Shown here in pieces: positions 30,186-38,419 of a stretch of 64,000 nucleotides of DNA. Origin of the DNA: Nocardiopsis ganjiahuensis DSM 45031 (GTDB taxonomy: Bacteria; Actinomycetota; Actinomycetes; Streptosporangiales; Streptosporangiaceae); NCBI RefSeq assembly GCF_000341085.1, contig NZ_ANBA01000009.1, forward strand, positions 62,001 through 126,000, in the 5' to 3' direction. Under the pieces are notes generated by a model. It saw only the letters and a list, made by a program, of their open reading frames with translations, had not been told where the DNA came from and ran no database searches. The translations under genes were made by a program, and so were the position numbers. Numbering within the stretch: the stretch's first letter is position 1; each line of letters begins with the position of its first letter.

Positions 30186-30983
30186 TCAGACCTTGCGGTG
30201 CTGGGGGACCCAGACGCCGTCCTCGACGGTGTAGTCGCCGAAGAGCGCGGGGGCCTCCTCCTTCAGGGTCTCGCCGATGAGGTTGAACAGCAGGCGGATC
30301 TCCTCCTCCGCACCGGGGGCGGTGCGGGCCTCCAGGGTGTGGCGCAGGGTGCGCACGTTGGCGGTCCACACCAGACCGGTCGCGACGCCCTCGGGGGCGA
30401 AGCGGCGCATGAAGGAGGTCTTGTGCTTCTTCTCCGCGAACTTCACGCCCTCGTCGTCCAGCCCGAAGTGCTCGGCCATCCAGAACTGGAACTCCTCCAT
30501 CTGCTGGAGCATCGCCGTGGCGCGCTCCATCAGCTCCGGGTCCTCCTCGGCCCAGTCGGGGAACCAGAACGGCAGGTCGGTCAGGCGCACGAAGCGCAGC
30601 GACTCCTGCGAGACGGCCACGCCGGGCCGGTGGCGGATGAGCTCGTGGGTGAGCACCCGCGAGACGTTGTGCAGCACGAAGCTGAAGCTGACGTGCTCCA
30701 GCACCGAGCCGTGCAGGCTCGCCAGGATGTTGCCCAGGTAGGCGTCCTGGTCCTTGCGCACGCGGGTGACGTTCGGGTTCAGACCCGGCTCCCACGAGCG
30801 GTAGCACAGGCGCCCGGCGAACTCGGCGAGGTTCTGGGGGTCGTTGAGGTGGGCGTCCAGCTCACCCCGGTCGAACCGCTCCAGCCACGCCTCGCCGCCG
30901 ACCTCCTTGAGGTAGTCGGTGATCGCGTCGTAGTCCACCTGCGGACGTGCAACCAGGCGGACCTGGGGCTCGACCTTCTTCAC
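30186..30983 (-). CDS. thyX: FAD-dependent thymidylate synthase
   Basis: 265 residues from GTG 30983, with GAGGG upstream. The ThyX signature RHR-x5-S is present as RHRPGVAVS (Arg117, His118, Arg119, Ser125), preceded by HVSFSFVLHNVSRVLTHELI and followed by QESLRFVRLTDLPFWFPDW. The protein is of the longer type, with an insertion between the signature and the FMRRFAPEGVATGLVWTANVRTLRHTLEAR nucleotide-binding block. It methylates dUMP to dTMP with methylenetetrahydrofolate and FAD/NADPH. No thyA is in the window. It is monocistronic. Confidence 0.93.
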   Translation of the reverse strand: MKKVEPQVRLVARPQVDYDAITDYLKEVGGEAWLERFDRGELDAHLNDPQNLAEFAGRLCYRSWEPGLNPNVTRVRKDQDAYLGNILASLHGSVLEHVSFSFVLHNVSRVLTHELIRHRPGVAVSQESLRFVRLTDLPFWFPDWAEEDPELMERATAMLQQMEEFQFWMAEHFGLDDEGVKFAEKKHKTSFMRRFAPEGVATGLVWTANVRTLRHTLEARTAPGAEEEIRLLFNLIGETLKEEAPALFGDYTVEDGVWVPQHRKV

Positions 30984-31166
30984 AGCACCCTCTTCTCGCA
31001 GCTCCCCGCCCCAGGGCACACTTCAGGGCCATGACCAGGGTTTTCCGGGGCACGGAAGAGTGTGTGGGGCTGGGCCGATTGACCTCCCCCGAGGGTACAC
31101 GTCCGGCGCGGGAGCGAGGTCGGGCCCGCAGCGAAACCGCGGCGCGGGGGCCGACCTCACAGAGAC

Positions 31167-31215
31167 GGGGCCGGGTACCCGACTCGCGCGACAGCGCGGT
31201 CGGGTACCCGGCCCC
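31167..31215 (-). terminator. Strong hairpin after the small membrane protein gene
   Basis: A 17-bp perfect inverted repeat (arms 31167-31183 and 31199-31215, 15-nt loop), about 50 nt downstream of the small membrane protein gene and 180 nt upstream of thyX. It should insulate thyX from read-through. Confidence 0.7.
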
Positions 31216-31267
31216 GGACCAGTATCGGCAACGATTCACTGAGAGGGGTCAGGGGACCTGTCATCCG

Positions 31268-31408
31268 CTAGAAGCCGTAGAAGTAGCCAGGTGCCACGAA
31301 CAGGCCGACCACGATGGCGATGATGCCCCAGAGGAGCTGACCGCGAAGCACGCCCAGAACGCCGGCGACGATAAGGATGATTCCGAGGATTGAAAGCAAA
31401 ATACCCAT
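31268..31408 (-). CDS. 46-residue small membrane protein
   Basis: MGILLSILGIILIVAGVLGVL forms one hydrophobic helix, LLWGIIAIVVGLFVAPGYFYGF the second; the turn between carries RGQ. It matches the abundant actinobacterial two-helix small membrane proteins of about 45-50 residues (GPGG-motif type). AGGGG lies at proper distance before the ATG. A longer in-frame start at 31546 would add a charged tail without support. It sits downstream of trpEG, with 168 bp between them. Function unknown. Confidence 0.75.
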   Translation of the reverse strand: MGILLSILGIILIVAGVLGVLRGQLLWGIIAIVVGLFVAPGYFYGF

Positions 31409-31576
31409 ACGCAACCCCTGTCCGCTAACGGGTTGATCAAACTTCGTTAACGGCAAGGTTTCGGGAATGATTGTCTCCCGTGCAGGTAGGAGGCGGTCCA
31501 CACGCGTAAAAACTCTCACGCGCGTCCCGTCTCTCCCAGCGTTCACGGCCCTCGACCCCCCAGCAGAGGGTTCCGG

Positions 31577-33823
31577 TCAGCGCTTGGCGAGCTCCAGGAC
31601 CCGGGAGACGATCCCCTCGCCGACACCGGCGGTCAGGATCGACTCCGGGTGGAACTGCACCGCGTACCAGCGCGCCACCGGGTCCTCGATCGCCATCACC
31701 ACGGGCTCCTCGCCGGCTTCCCGGTCCAGCACCGCGGTGACATCGTAGTGCTTCACCAGGTCGGGTGTGGAGTAGGTGGAGTGGTAGCGGGCGGCGGGGA
31801 ACGCGCCGTCCTCTCCCATCCCCGACAGCAGCCGGCCGCCGCTCACCCGGACGCGGCCGGGCTTGCCGTGCACCGGCTCGTCCAGGGTGCGCAGCTCTCC
31901 GCCGGCGTGCTCGACCATGCCCTGCAGGCCCAGGCACACCCCGAACACCGGCAGGCGGCGGGCGGCCAGGGCGTCCAGCACGTCCGACATGGCGAAGTCG
32001 ACCGGCAGTCCGGGCCCGGGTGAGAGCACCACGAGGTCGGGGGCGAGCCGGTCCAGCAGCTCGGGGGCGAACCCGTAGCGGACGGTGGTGACCTCGGCCC
32101 CGTGGCGCCGCACGTAGTCGGCGAGGGTGTTGACGAAGGAGTCCTCGTGGTCGACCAGCAGGACGCGCATCCCCGCACCCGGCTGTTCGGCGGGGGCCGG
32201 GGCGGGTTCGTTCGCGCTCTCCTCCCGGCCGGGCGCGTCCTGCCCGGCCCGCTCCGCCTCCAGGGCCTCCTCGCCCAGGGCGAGGGTCTCCAGCAGGGCG
32301 CGGGCCTTGAGGAAGGTCTCCTTCTCCTCGGCCTCGGGGTCGGAGTCGTAGAGCAGGGTCGCGCCCACGCGCACCGCGGCCACGCCGTCGCGGATGTGGG
32401 CGGTGCGCAGGGTCAGGCCGGTGTTCATGGAACCGTCGAAGTTGACCACCCCGACGGCGCCGCCGTACCAGCGGCGGGGGCTGGTCTCGTGCTGCTCGAT
32501 GAAGCGCATCGCCCAGGTCTTGGGCGCCCCGGTGACGGTGACCGCCCACATGTGGGTGAGGAAGGCGTCCAGGGCGTCGAAGTCGCGGCGCAGGGTGCCC
32601 TCGATGTGGTCGACGGTGTGGATCAGCCTCGAGTACATCTCGATCTGCCTGCGGCCGATCACCTTGACGCTGCCCGGTTCGCACACCCGCGACTTGTCGT
32701 TGCGGTCGACGTCGGTGCACATGGTGAGTTCGGACTTCTCCTTCACCGAGGAGAGCAGTTCCTGGATGTTCTCGGCGTCGCCGAGCGCGTCCTCGCCGCG
32801 GCGGATGGTGCCGGAGATGGGGCAGGTCTCCACCCGCTGCCCGGTGCCGGGCTCGCCGGTGACCCGGACGAACATCTCCGGGGAGGCGCCGACCAGGTAC
32901 TCGCCCTCGCCCAGGTTGAAGAAGAACTCGTAGGGCGCGGGGTTGCGTCCGCGCAGCAGCTCGTAGAAGCGGGCCGGCGAGGAGCAGCGGGCGTAGGTGC
33001 GGTGGCCGGGGACGACCTCGAACAGGTCGCCGCGGCGGAACTTCTTCTTGGCCTCGGCGACCACCTCGGCGTAGGAGCCGGGCAGGGGGCCGGGCGGGAC
33101 CTCGGTGGCGACCACCGGCGGGGTGGGCTCGGTCTCGCGGGGCAGGCCCTCGGTGGCGGCCTCGGGGCGCCCGTCCCCGGCGGGGACGGTGAACTCGTAG
33201 GTGTAGCGCACGCAGGTCTCGCGCTTGCGGTCGCGGACCACGATGGCGTCGGGCAGATGCAGGACCAGGTCGCGGTCGGCGGGGTCGCGGTCGATGTGCT
33301 GCTGGACCGGCTCGAACTGGAAGGCGAGGTCGTAGCCGAAGGCGCCGTACAGACCCAGGTTGGGGTCCTCGGGGCTGCGCAGGGCGGCGACCACGGCGCG
33401 CAGGGCGGTGAAGACGCTGGGGCGGCGGCTGCGCTCCTCCTCCGTGAAGAAGGCGTCGGGGTCGGGCTCGGGCACGGTGACGGCGACCCGGTCGGCGCCC
33501 TGTTCACGGCCGCTCGCCCCGGGCACGGTGTCGAGCGCCTCGGCCAGGACCGGAAGCAGGACCCGGCCGCGGGCGTTGAAGGCGGTGACGGTGACCCGGC
33601 GGCCCCGGGTGCTGATCTCCAGGCAGGGGTCCACGTACCCCAGGTGCCAGCGGTCGTAGCGGCCCGGATACTCCATCCCCGAGGAGAGCACGCCGCCGCG
33701 GCGGTACTCGACCGAGCTGACGAGTTCGGTGAGGATCTCGGGGTCGCAGGGGGTGGCGCTGCGATGGACGGTCACGCCGCTCGGGGTGCGGTACGTGGTG
33801 GTCTGTGCGTCACTGGGGTTCAC
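31577..33823 (-). CDS. Fused anthranilate synthase, TrpE-TrpG type
   Basis: 748 residues. Residues 1-530 are the chorismate-binding TrpE part (FEVVPGHRTYARCSSPARFYE, CPISGTIRRGEDALGDAENIQELLSSVKEKSELTM, DVDRNDKSRVCEPGSV). Residues about 555-745 are the glutamine amidotransferase (LLVDHEDSFVNTLADYV, nucleophile Cys in GVCLGLQG, His/Glu in QFHPESIL). It makes anthranilate from chorismate and glutamine. Single-chain forms occur in Rhizobium TrpE(G) and in actinomycetes, in both primary and secondary metabolism. The upstream leader peptide with tandem Trp codons and attenuator shows control by tryptophan supply. No other trp gene is adjacent. Confidence 0.94.
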   Translation of the reverse strand: MNPSDAQTTTYRTPSGVTVHRSATPCDPEILTELVSSVEYRRGGVLSSGMEYPGRYDRWHLGYVDPCLEISTRGRRVTVTAFNARGRVLLPVLAEALDTVPGASGREQGADRVAVTVPEPDPDAFFTEEERSRRPSVFTALRAVVAALRSPEDPNLGLYGAFGYDLAFQFEPVQQHIDRDPADRDLVLHLPDAIVVRDRKRETCVRYTYEFTVPAGDGRPEAATEGLPRETEPTPPVVATEVPPGPLPGSYAEVVAEAKKKFRRGDLFEVVPGHRTYARCSSPARFYELLRGRNPAPYEFFFNLGEGEYLVGASPEMFVRVTGEPGTGQRVETCPISGTIRRGEDALGDAENIQELLSSVKEKSELTMCTDVDRNDKSRVCEPGSVKVIGRRQIEMYSRLIHTVDHIEGTLRRDFDALDAFLTHMWAVTVTGAPKTWAMRFIEQHETSPRRWYGGAVGVVNFDGSMNTGLTLRTAHIRDGVAAVRVGATLLYDSDPEAEEKETFLKARALLETLALGEEALEAERAGQDAPGREESANEPAPAPAEQPGAGMRVLLVDHEDSFVNTLADYVRRHGAEVTTVRYGFAPELLDRLAPDLVVLSPGPGLPVDFAMSDVLDALAARRLPVFGVCLGLQGMVEHAGGELRTLDEPVHGKPGRVRVSGGRLLSGMGEDGAFPAARYHSTYSTPDLVKHYDVTAVLDREAGEEPVVMAIEDPVARWYAVQFHPESILTAGVGEGIVSRVLELAKR

Positions 33824-33878
33824 GGCCGGTCCTTTTGGCGCTCTACGGTCGGGGTGGTCGTCACCGGCCGGGGCCGCC

Positions 33879-33912
33879 GAAAAAGGAAACGACCGCCGGT
33901 CCGGGGCGGTCG
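33879..33912 (-). terminator. Attenuator terminator of the trpEG leader
   Basis: On the minus strand an 8-bp perfect stem, CGACCGCC/GGCGGTCG (arms 33890-33897 and 33905-33912), is followed by GTTTCCTTTTTC (to 33879). It stands between the leader peptide and trpEG, exactly where a transcription attenuator should be. A competing 7-bp hairpin, GCGCCGC/GCGGCGC (33943-33949 with 33956-33962), overlaps the leader stop codon. Confidence 0.8.
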
Positions 33913-33949
33913 CTGTGGTGTTCGGGAATGCGAACTGTCGGTGCGCCGC

Positions 33950-33997
33950 CTAGAAGCGGCGCCACCACTGTCCCTGAACGATCGGGCTGGTTCGCAT
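33950..33997 (-). CDS. trpL: trp leader peptide with tandem Trp codons
   Basis: A 15-codon reading frame encodes MRTSPIVQGQWWRRF followed by TAG. Two adjacent tryptophan codons precede the stop, and hairpins with an intrinsic terminator follow. This is the classical arrangement of a tryptophan attenuator: stalling at the Trp codons prevents the terminator and lets trpEG be read. No ribosome-binding site precedes the ATG; a TAGACT box about 14 nt upstream suggests a leaderless start. Confidence 0.85.
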   Translation of the reverse strand: MRTSPIVQGQWWRRF

Positions 33998-34044
33998 GGG
34001 GCCGAGTCTAGCGGGTTCGGACCACAGGACGGGGCCGGACACAG

Positions 34045-34072
34045 AAAAACCCTCGCCGGTTCCGGGGAGGGT
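34045..34072 (-). terminator. Intrinsic terminator upstream of the trp leader
   Basis: ACCCTCGCCGG (34049-34059) pairs with CCGGGGAGGGT (34062-34072) with one mismatch, and the minus strand continues into TTTTT (34049-34045). No minus-strand gene ends here; the region to the right is the start of a plus-strand gene. It may end a short RNA from a divergent promoter or act as an extra regulated terminator before the trp leader. Confidence 0.5.
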
Positions 34073-34229
34073 CTCAGACGTGGAGGTCGTCGGTGGTGGG
34101 GTTTCGAGAGGGGGCGACCGGATGCGGAGGACCGGTTCGCGCGGGGGCGGAGTAGCCTGCTAAGCTGCGGTGCCCGATTCCGAATAACAAGCTATCAGAA
34201 ATCTTTCTAAGCGCAAGGATAGCAACCTG

Positions 34230-36515
34230 ATGGATTCCTGTCAATCCGACAGCTCGGCCACCTCGCCCGAGGAGGCCGCGATCGCGGTCGAGCAGGCGCG
34301 TGTCAGCGTCATGTACGAGCGCCTGGACACCCTGCGAGCGCAGACCAACCAGCGGCTCATCGACGCACACCTGCAGGAGCGCAGCGGCTACGCCGCCATC
34401 GTGGAACGCGAGACCCGCTCCTACGAGCACGCCCGCCGCCGGGCCCAGCTCAGCTCGGTCGAGGAGGGCCTGTGCTTCGGCAGGATCGACATCTCCTACG
34501 GCCCCGAGGACACCGAGGCCCGCTACGTGGGCCGGATCGGGCTGCGTGACTCCGAGCACGAGACCATCCTCGTGGACTGGCGCGCTCCGGCGGCCCGCCC
34601 CTTCTACGCGGCGACCCCCAGCGACCCGGAGGGGATCACCCGCCGGCGCCACCTGAGGGTGCGCAACCGGCGGGTCATCGGTGTGGACGACGAGGTCTTC
34701 GACGCCGACGGGCTCACCGAGGGCGACCGCCGCCAGCTGGTCGGCGAGGCGGCCCTGCTGGCCTCCCTGCACCGCGGCCGCACCGGACGCATGGCCGACA
34801 TCGTCGCCACCATCCAGGCCGAGCAGGACCGGGTCATCCGCGCCCAGCTGGCCGGGGTCCTGGTCGTCCAGGGCGGCCCGGGCACCGGAAAGACCGTCGC
34901 CGCCCTGCACCGGGCCGCCTACCTGCTCTACACGCACCGCCGGGTGCTGGAGCGCCGCGGCGTCCTGGTGGTGGGCCCCAACCCGGCGTTCCTGCGCTAC
35001 GTCGGCAACGTGCTCCCCTCCCTCGGCGAGACCGACGTGGTGATGCGCACGGTCGGCGAGCTCTTCCCCGGTGTGGAGGCCGCCGCCCACGACCACCACG
35101 CGACCGCCGTGCTCAAGGGCTCCACGCGCATGGTCGACCTCGTGGGCGCCGCCGTCCGGGACCGGCAGCGCTCGCCCCGGCAGGCCTTCGGAGAGGGCTC
35201 CCTGCGCGTGCCGACCGACGCGGGGACGCTGGTCGTCCCCGAGGAGGTGTGCGAGCAGGTGCTGGAGACCACCCGGGGCCTGAAGCTGCCGCACAACACG
35301 GCGCGCAAGTACCTGGTCAACACGCTGCTCACCGAACTCGCCCGGGCCGAGTCCCAGCTGCTCAGCCGCCCCTTCACCGAGGCGGACCTCCCGCACGTGG
35401 GCGCGCGGCTCTGGCACGAGGTCCCCGTGCAGCAGGCCCTGGACGCCCTGTGGCCCGACCTCACCCCGCAGCTGCTGCTGCGCGACCTGTACGCCGACCC
35501 CGAGGCCCTGGCCCGGGTGGGCGCCGAGGCCGGGATCCCCGAGGCCGGAACCATGGCACGCCCCGCGGACGCCCCCTGGACGGTGGAGGACGTGCCGCTG
35601 CTGGACGAGGTGGCCGAATACCTCGGCCAGGACGACAGCCTCCTGCGCGCACGCCAGCGACAGCTGGAGACCGAACGTGAGGAGGAGGTCCGCTACGCCC
35701 AGGGCGTGCTGGACTTCACCGGCCTGACCGAGGACCCGGCGGAGGGCCTGGACGCGGTCACCCTGGCCGCCCGCCACCGCGACTCGGGGCCGAACCTGAC
35801 CACCGCCGACCGGGCCGGGGCGGACCGCACCTGGTCCTACGGGCACGTGATCGTGGACGAGGCCCAGGAGCTCTCCCCGATGGCCTGGCGCACCGTGATG
35901 CGCCGGGTGCCGACCCGTTCCCTGACCGTCGTCGGCGACGTCGCCCAGACCGGCAGCCCCGCCGGGACCGACTCCTGGCAGGCGGCTCTGGAGGAGTACG
36001 CCCCCGGCAAGGTGCACGTGGAGCACCTGCGCGTGAACTACCGGACCCCGGCGCCGATCATGGCGGTCGCCGCCGACGTGCTGCACGAGGCCGCACCGGG
36101 GCAGGAGATCCCCGAGTCCGTGCGCGCGGAGGGTGACGAGCCCCGCGCGGTGCGGCTGGCGGGCCTCGACGGCCTGCCCGCGGTGGTCGCCCAGGAGCGG
36201 GAGACCGTCGGCGAGGGCCGGATCGCGGTGGTCACCTCCGACGCCTCCCTGGCCGAGGTGGCGGCGGTGCTGCCCGGCGCGGGCCGCCCCGGATCGGGTG
36301 CGGACGACGAGCTGGGCAACTCCGTGGTGGTGCTGACCGCGACGGAGTCCAAGGGGCTGGAGTTCGACTCGGTGGTCGTGGTGCGTCCCGAGGAGCTGCT
36401 GGCCCAGCCGCGCGGGGCCAACGACCTGTACGTGGCGGTCACCCGCGCGACCAGGCGCCTGACCGTCGCACACGAGGCCGACCTGCCCGAGCTGCTCAAG
36501 CGGCTGGAGGGCTGA
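34230..36515 (+). CDS. HelD/HelR-like UvrD-family ATPase, RNA polymerase recycling factor
   Basis: 761 residues. The N-terminal coiled coil (about 12-75), which enters RNA polymerase channels in HelD proteins, is followed by the RecA-like 1A domain with Walker A GGPGTGKT at 215-222, a helical insertion, Walker B HVIVDEAQELSPMAW near 540, and C-terminal helicase motifs (VVGDVAQTGSP, VNYRTPAPIM, ATESKGLEFDSVVVV, LYVAVTRATRRL). Known actinobacterial relatives release stalled RNA polymerase, and HelR confers rifampicin tolerance. The typical rifamycin-associated element is not seen in the 150 bp upstream. Upstream sequence is AT-rich with an inverted GCTATC/GATAGC pair (34191-34196, 34218-34223). 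It is divergent from trpEG. Confidence 0.9.
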   Translation: MDSCQSDSSATSPEEAAIAVEQARVSVMYERLDTLRAQTNQRLIDAHLQERSGYAAIVERETRSYEHARRRAQLSSVEEGLCFGRIDISYGPEDTEARYVGRIGLRDSEHETILVDWRAPAARPFYAATPSDPEGITRRRHLRVRNRRVIGVDDEVFDADGLTEGDRRQLVGEAALLASLHRGRTGRMADIVATIQAEQDRVIRAQLAGVLVVQGGPGTGKTVAALHRAAYLLYTHRRVLERRGVLVVGPNPAFLRYVGNVLPSLGETDVVMRTVGELFPGVEAAAHDHHATAVLKGSTRMVDLVGAAVRDRQRSPRQAFGEGSLRVPTDAGTLVVPEEVCEQVLETTRGLKLPHNTARKYLVNTLLTELARAESQLLSRPFTEADLPHVGARLWHEVPVQQALDALWPDLTPQLLLRDLYADPEALARVGAEAGIPEAGTMARPADAPWTVEDVPLLDEVAEYLGQDDSLLRARQRQLETEREEEVRYAQGVLDFTGLTEDPAEGLDAVTLAARHRDSGPNLTTADRAGADRTWSYGHVIVDEAQELSPMAWRTVMRRVPTRSLTVVGDVAQTGSPAGTDSWQAALEEYAPGKVHVEHLRVNYRTPAPIMAVAADVLHEAAPGQEIPESVRAEGDEPRAVRLAGLDGLPAVVAQERETVGEGRIAVVTSDASLAEVAAVLPGAGRPGSGADDELGNSVVVLTATESKGLEFDSVVVVRPEELLAQPRGANDLYVAVTRATRRLTVAHEADLPELLKRLEG

Positions 36516-36531
36516 CCACGGGAAGCACGGA

Positions 36532-36562
36532 GCGGGCCGGGGCACGGACGGCCCCGGCCCGC
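36532..36562 (+). terminator. Hairpin terminator after the HelD-like gene
   Basis: GCGGGCCGGGGC (36532-36543) with GCCCCGGCCCGC (36551-36562), 12 bp perfect, 7-nt loop, 17 nt after the stop codon. Confidence 0.65.
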
Positions 36563-36631
36563 GGATACCGGGAGCGGCTCCGGAGGCGCTGCACCGCCCC
36601 CGGAGGACGCGGTGCCGGGCCCGCCGGACGG

Positions 36632-36994
36632 TCAGCCCCCGACGTGCCGCACGGGGTCGAGCAGGTGGATGAGGATCCGGGCCGGACCGGCCAACGGGGT
36701 GACGGCGTGGGGCACGGCAGCGGCGACGTGGACCATGCCGCCCACGCCCAGCTCGTGGCTCAGACCTTCGACGTCGAAGCGCACGGCCCCCTCGATGACC
36801 TGCACGACGACGGGCGAGGGTGAGCTGTGCTCGGTCAGCTCGGTGTCGGGGGCCAGGGCCAGGTGCATGATGCGGACGTCCTCACCGGAGAACAGCCGTT
36901 CGGGTGAGACCCGCCCGTCCCTGATCGGGTTCTGCTCGCGCAGCAGGTCGATTCCACTGGTGATGAGGGTGGCCGGGGAAGTGTCACGCGTCAT
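36632..36994 (-). CDS. Single cupin-domain protein
   Basis: 120 residues from ATG 36994. One cupin barrel is visible: TELTEHSSPSPVVVQVIEGAVRFDVEG (with His and Glu of motif 1 partly changed to HSS...E) and LGVGGMVHVAAAVPHAVTPL for motif 2 with His. The N-terminal SPERLFSGEDVRIMHLAL fits actinomycete cupins of unknown substrate. Motif 1 lacks the usual HxH pair, so metal binding is uncertain. It stands alone, convergent to the HelD-like gene. Confidence 0.8.
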   Translation of the reverse strand: MTRDTSPATLITSGIDLLREQNPIRDGRVSPERLFSGEDVRIMHLALAPDTELTEHSSPSPVVVQVIEGAVRFDVEGLSHELGVGGMVHVAAAVPHAVTPLAGPARILIHLLDPVRHVGG

Positions 36995-37682
36995 GGGGTT
37001 TCTCCGTCCGTGTCGCTCGCCTGGGCACTGTCCCCGGACCGTTCCGGCGGGCGGGCGCTCGGACGGTCGGCCCCGGGCGGCCCCGCCGACACGAGCGCGA
37101 GCGCCCAGGAGAAGAGGACCGGCCCCAGACTTCCACGGTTCTCCCCGGAAGCGCGCGCGGGCGCCGGGCGTGTCGCCGCGGAGCCCGGGGCGGTCGGCCC
37201 GCCCCGTCAAGCCGTATGCACCACCCGCATCACCTTCCGGACAGGGGCGGAGGCGTCGGAGCCGATATGACGTCCGCCCCGGCCCGCCCGGCCTCGCTTC
37301 GCGTCCCGGGGTCGTCGCGGTCGGAACCGGTCATGCCGCCCCGCCCCCGCGACGAAGTGGCATCGGTGCGGGCGGCCCCACCGGGCCCGCCCGCCCCTCA
37401 CCGCCGGACGAGGGCCCCGACGGCCCCTTCGCCATGCCCGACCTGCTGAGGTACGCCCGTCGACGACCGTGCCTCTCCCCCGGAGCACCCCCTCGGAGGG
37501 GACGCTTCCCCGGGAAGGCTCCGGCCGGACCGGCCCCGGACACCTGCCCGGTCCGCCCCGGGCGGGGACAGCCGGAGAAGCCCTCCCCGAAGGGTCTCCC
37601 CGCCTTCGGCCCCTAACTTTCCATTGACAAGATCCAGTTCCGTGCGCCAATCTTTCCAGTGGAAACTCAGGAGGAGACGGCC
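36995..37682. other. Gene-poor region with a DUF1330 remnant
   Basis: 688 bp between the cupin and DoxX-like genes. No intact gene is supported on either strand. The only recognisable coding trace is the DUF1330-like fragment at 37407-37463. The remainder is Pro/Arg-coding low-complexity GC-rich sequence. Confidence 0.5.
37407..37463 (+). pseudogene. Remnant of a DUF1330-type gene
   Basis: This reads DEGPDGPFAMPDLLRYARR, 13 of 18 residues alike to NEGPDGPFVMLNLLRFAPNG in the intact gene at 58581-58958. No start codon precedes it and the rest of the domain is absent. It is probably the decayed 5' part of a paralog. Confidence 0.5.
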
Positions 37683-38201
37683 ATGGAACCCTTGATCACC
37701 CTTGTCTGCGTCACGCTGGTGCTGTCGGCCGCCGGAGCGTTCGGTATCCGCCCCCTGCGACCCTGGCCGGTCGCGCTGCGCGGCGGGCTCGCGGCGATGT
37801 TCGCGCTGACCGGCGCGGTCCACTTCGTCGGAATGCGCGAGGAACTCGTCGCGATGGTCCCGCCGTCGCTGCCCCACCCGGGCCTGCTCGTCACCGTCAC
37901 CGGCGTCCTGGAACTGGCCGGGGCCGCCGCCCTCCTGTGGTCGCGGACCGCCCCCTGGGCCGCGGCGGGGCTCACCCTCCTGCTCCTGGCGATGTTCCCC
38001 GCCAACGTGCACCTGGCGCTGACCGGCGCCGACCTGCCACCGCACCAGGAGCTCCTGCCGCGCACCCTGATGCAGGCGATCTTCCTCGCAGCCACCGTGA
38101 GCGTCGCGGTGCACGCCTGGCGACAGCGGCACCGGGAACGCTCCGCCCGGCCGCAGAACGCGCCGCACAGGTCCGGGAGAGGTCACGGTTCCGCCGCTTA
38201 G
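37683..38201 (+). CDS. DoxX-like four-helix membrane protein
   Basis: 172 residues from ATG 37683 with AGGAGG 8 nt upstream. Four hydrophobic segments (about 3-21, 30-48, 64-82, 88-106) and a fifth near 122-138. The GGLAAMFALTGAVHFVGMREELVAMVPPSLPHPGLLVTVTGVLELAGAAALL block is typical of DoxX/SURF4-like membrane proteins. These are often linked to redox homeostasis, but no mechanism is proven. The charged C-terminal 30 residues are cytosolic. Its stop overlaps tail-to-tail with the convergent short frame ending at 38198. Confidence 0.82.
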   Translation: MEPLITLVCVTLVLSAAGAFGIRPLRPWPVALRGGLAAMFALTGAVHFVGMREELVAMVPPSLPHPGLLVTVTGVLELAGAAALLWSRTAPWAAAGLTLLLLAMFPANVHLALTGADLPPHQELLPRTLMQAIFLAATVSVAVHAWRQRHRERSARPQNAPHRSGRGHGSAA

Positions 38202-38419
38202 GGCGTGTTCGACGGCCGCTTCCGCTCGGGTCGCCTGGTTCTCCCGGTCCACCGGCCGCCAGCCGGTACACACCCCCTCCCGACCCGCTCCAGCAGCTGC
38301 CGCCCGCGGCCCGGTGCGCGGGAGGCCTCGGACAACTGGGTGCGCACGGTCCCTCCGGCAACGTCCGGACAGCGTTCCCCGAACCACCGCACCAGGGCCC
38401 CGGCGGTCCAGCCCCTCAA
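38198..38419 (-). CDS. Possible small winged-helix protein, third gene of the McrBC operon
   Basis: 73 residues from TTG 38419, which overlaps the mcrC stop in TTGA, so translational coupling is possible. The first 50 residues (AGALVRWFGERCPDVAGGTVRT, then QLLERVGRGCVPAGGRW) resemble the winged-helix module seen in restriction-associated proteins, with the pattern YPD...GTVR.....S and a final GRG.Y turn. The C-terminal 20 residues are Arg-rich. It could be a truncated module or a spurious frame; no protein evidence exists. Start codon and short length lower confidence. Confidence 0.4.
   Translation of the reverse strand: MRGWTAGALVRWFGERCPDVAGGTVRTQLSEASRAPGRGRQLLERVGRGCVPAGGRWTGRTRRPERKRPSNTP

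Noticed and set aside
36612-37616. 334-residue plus-strand frame across the cupin and the gene-free region
   Set aside because: Its first part is antisense to the cupin gene and the remainder is Pro/Arg low complexity; only the short DUF1330 remnant inside it is recognisable.
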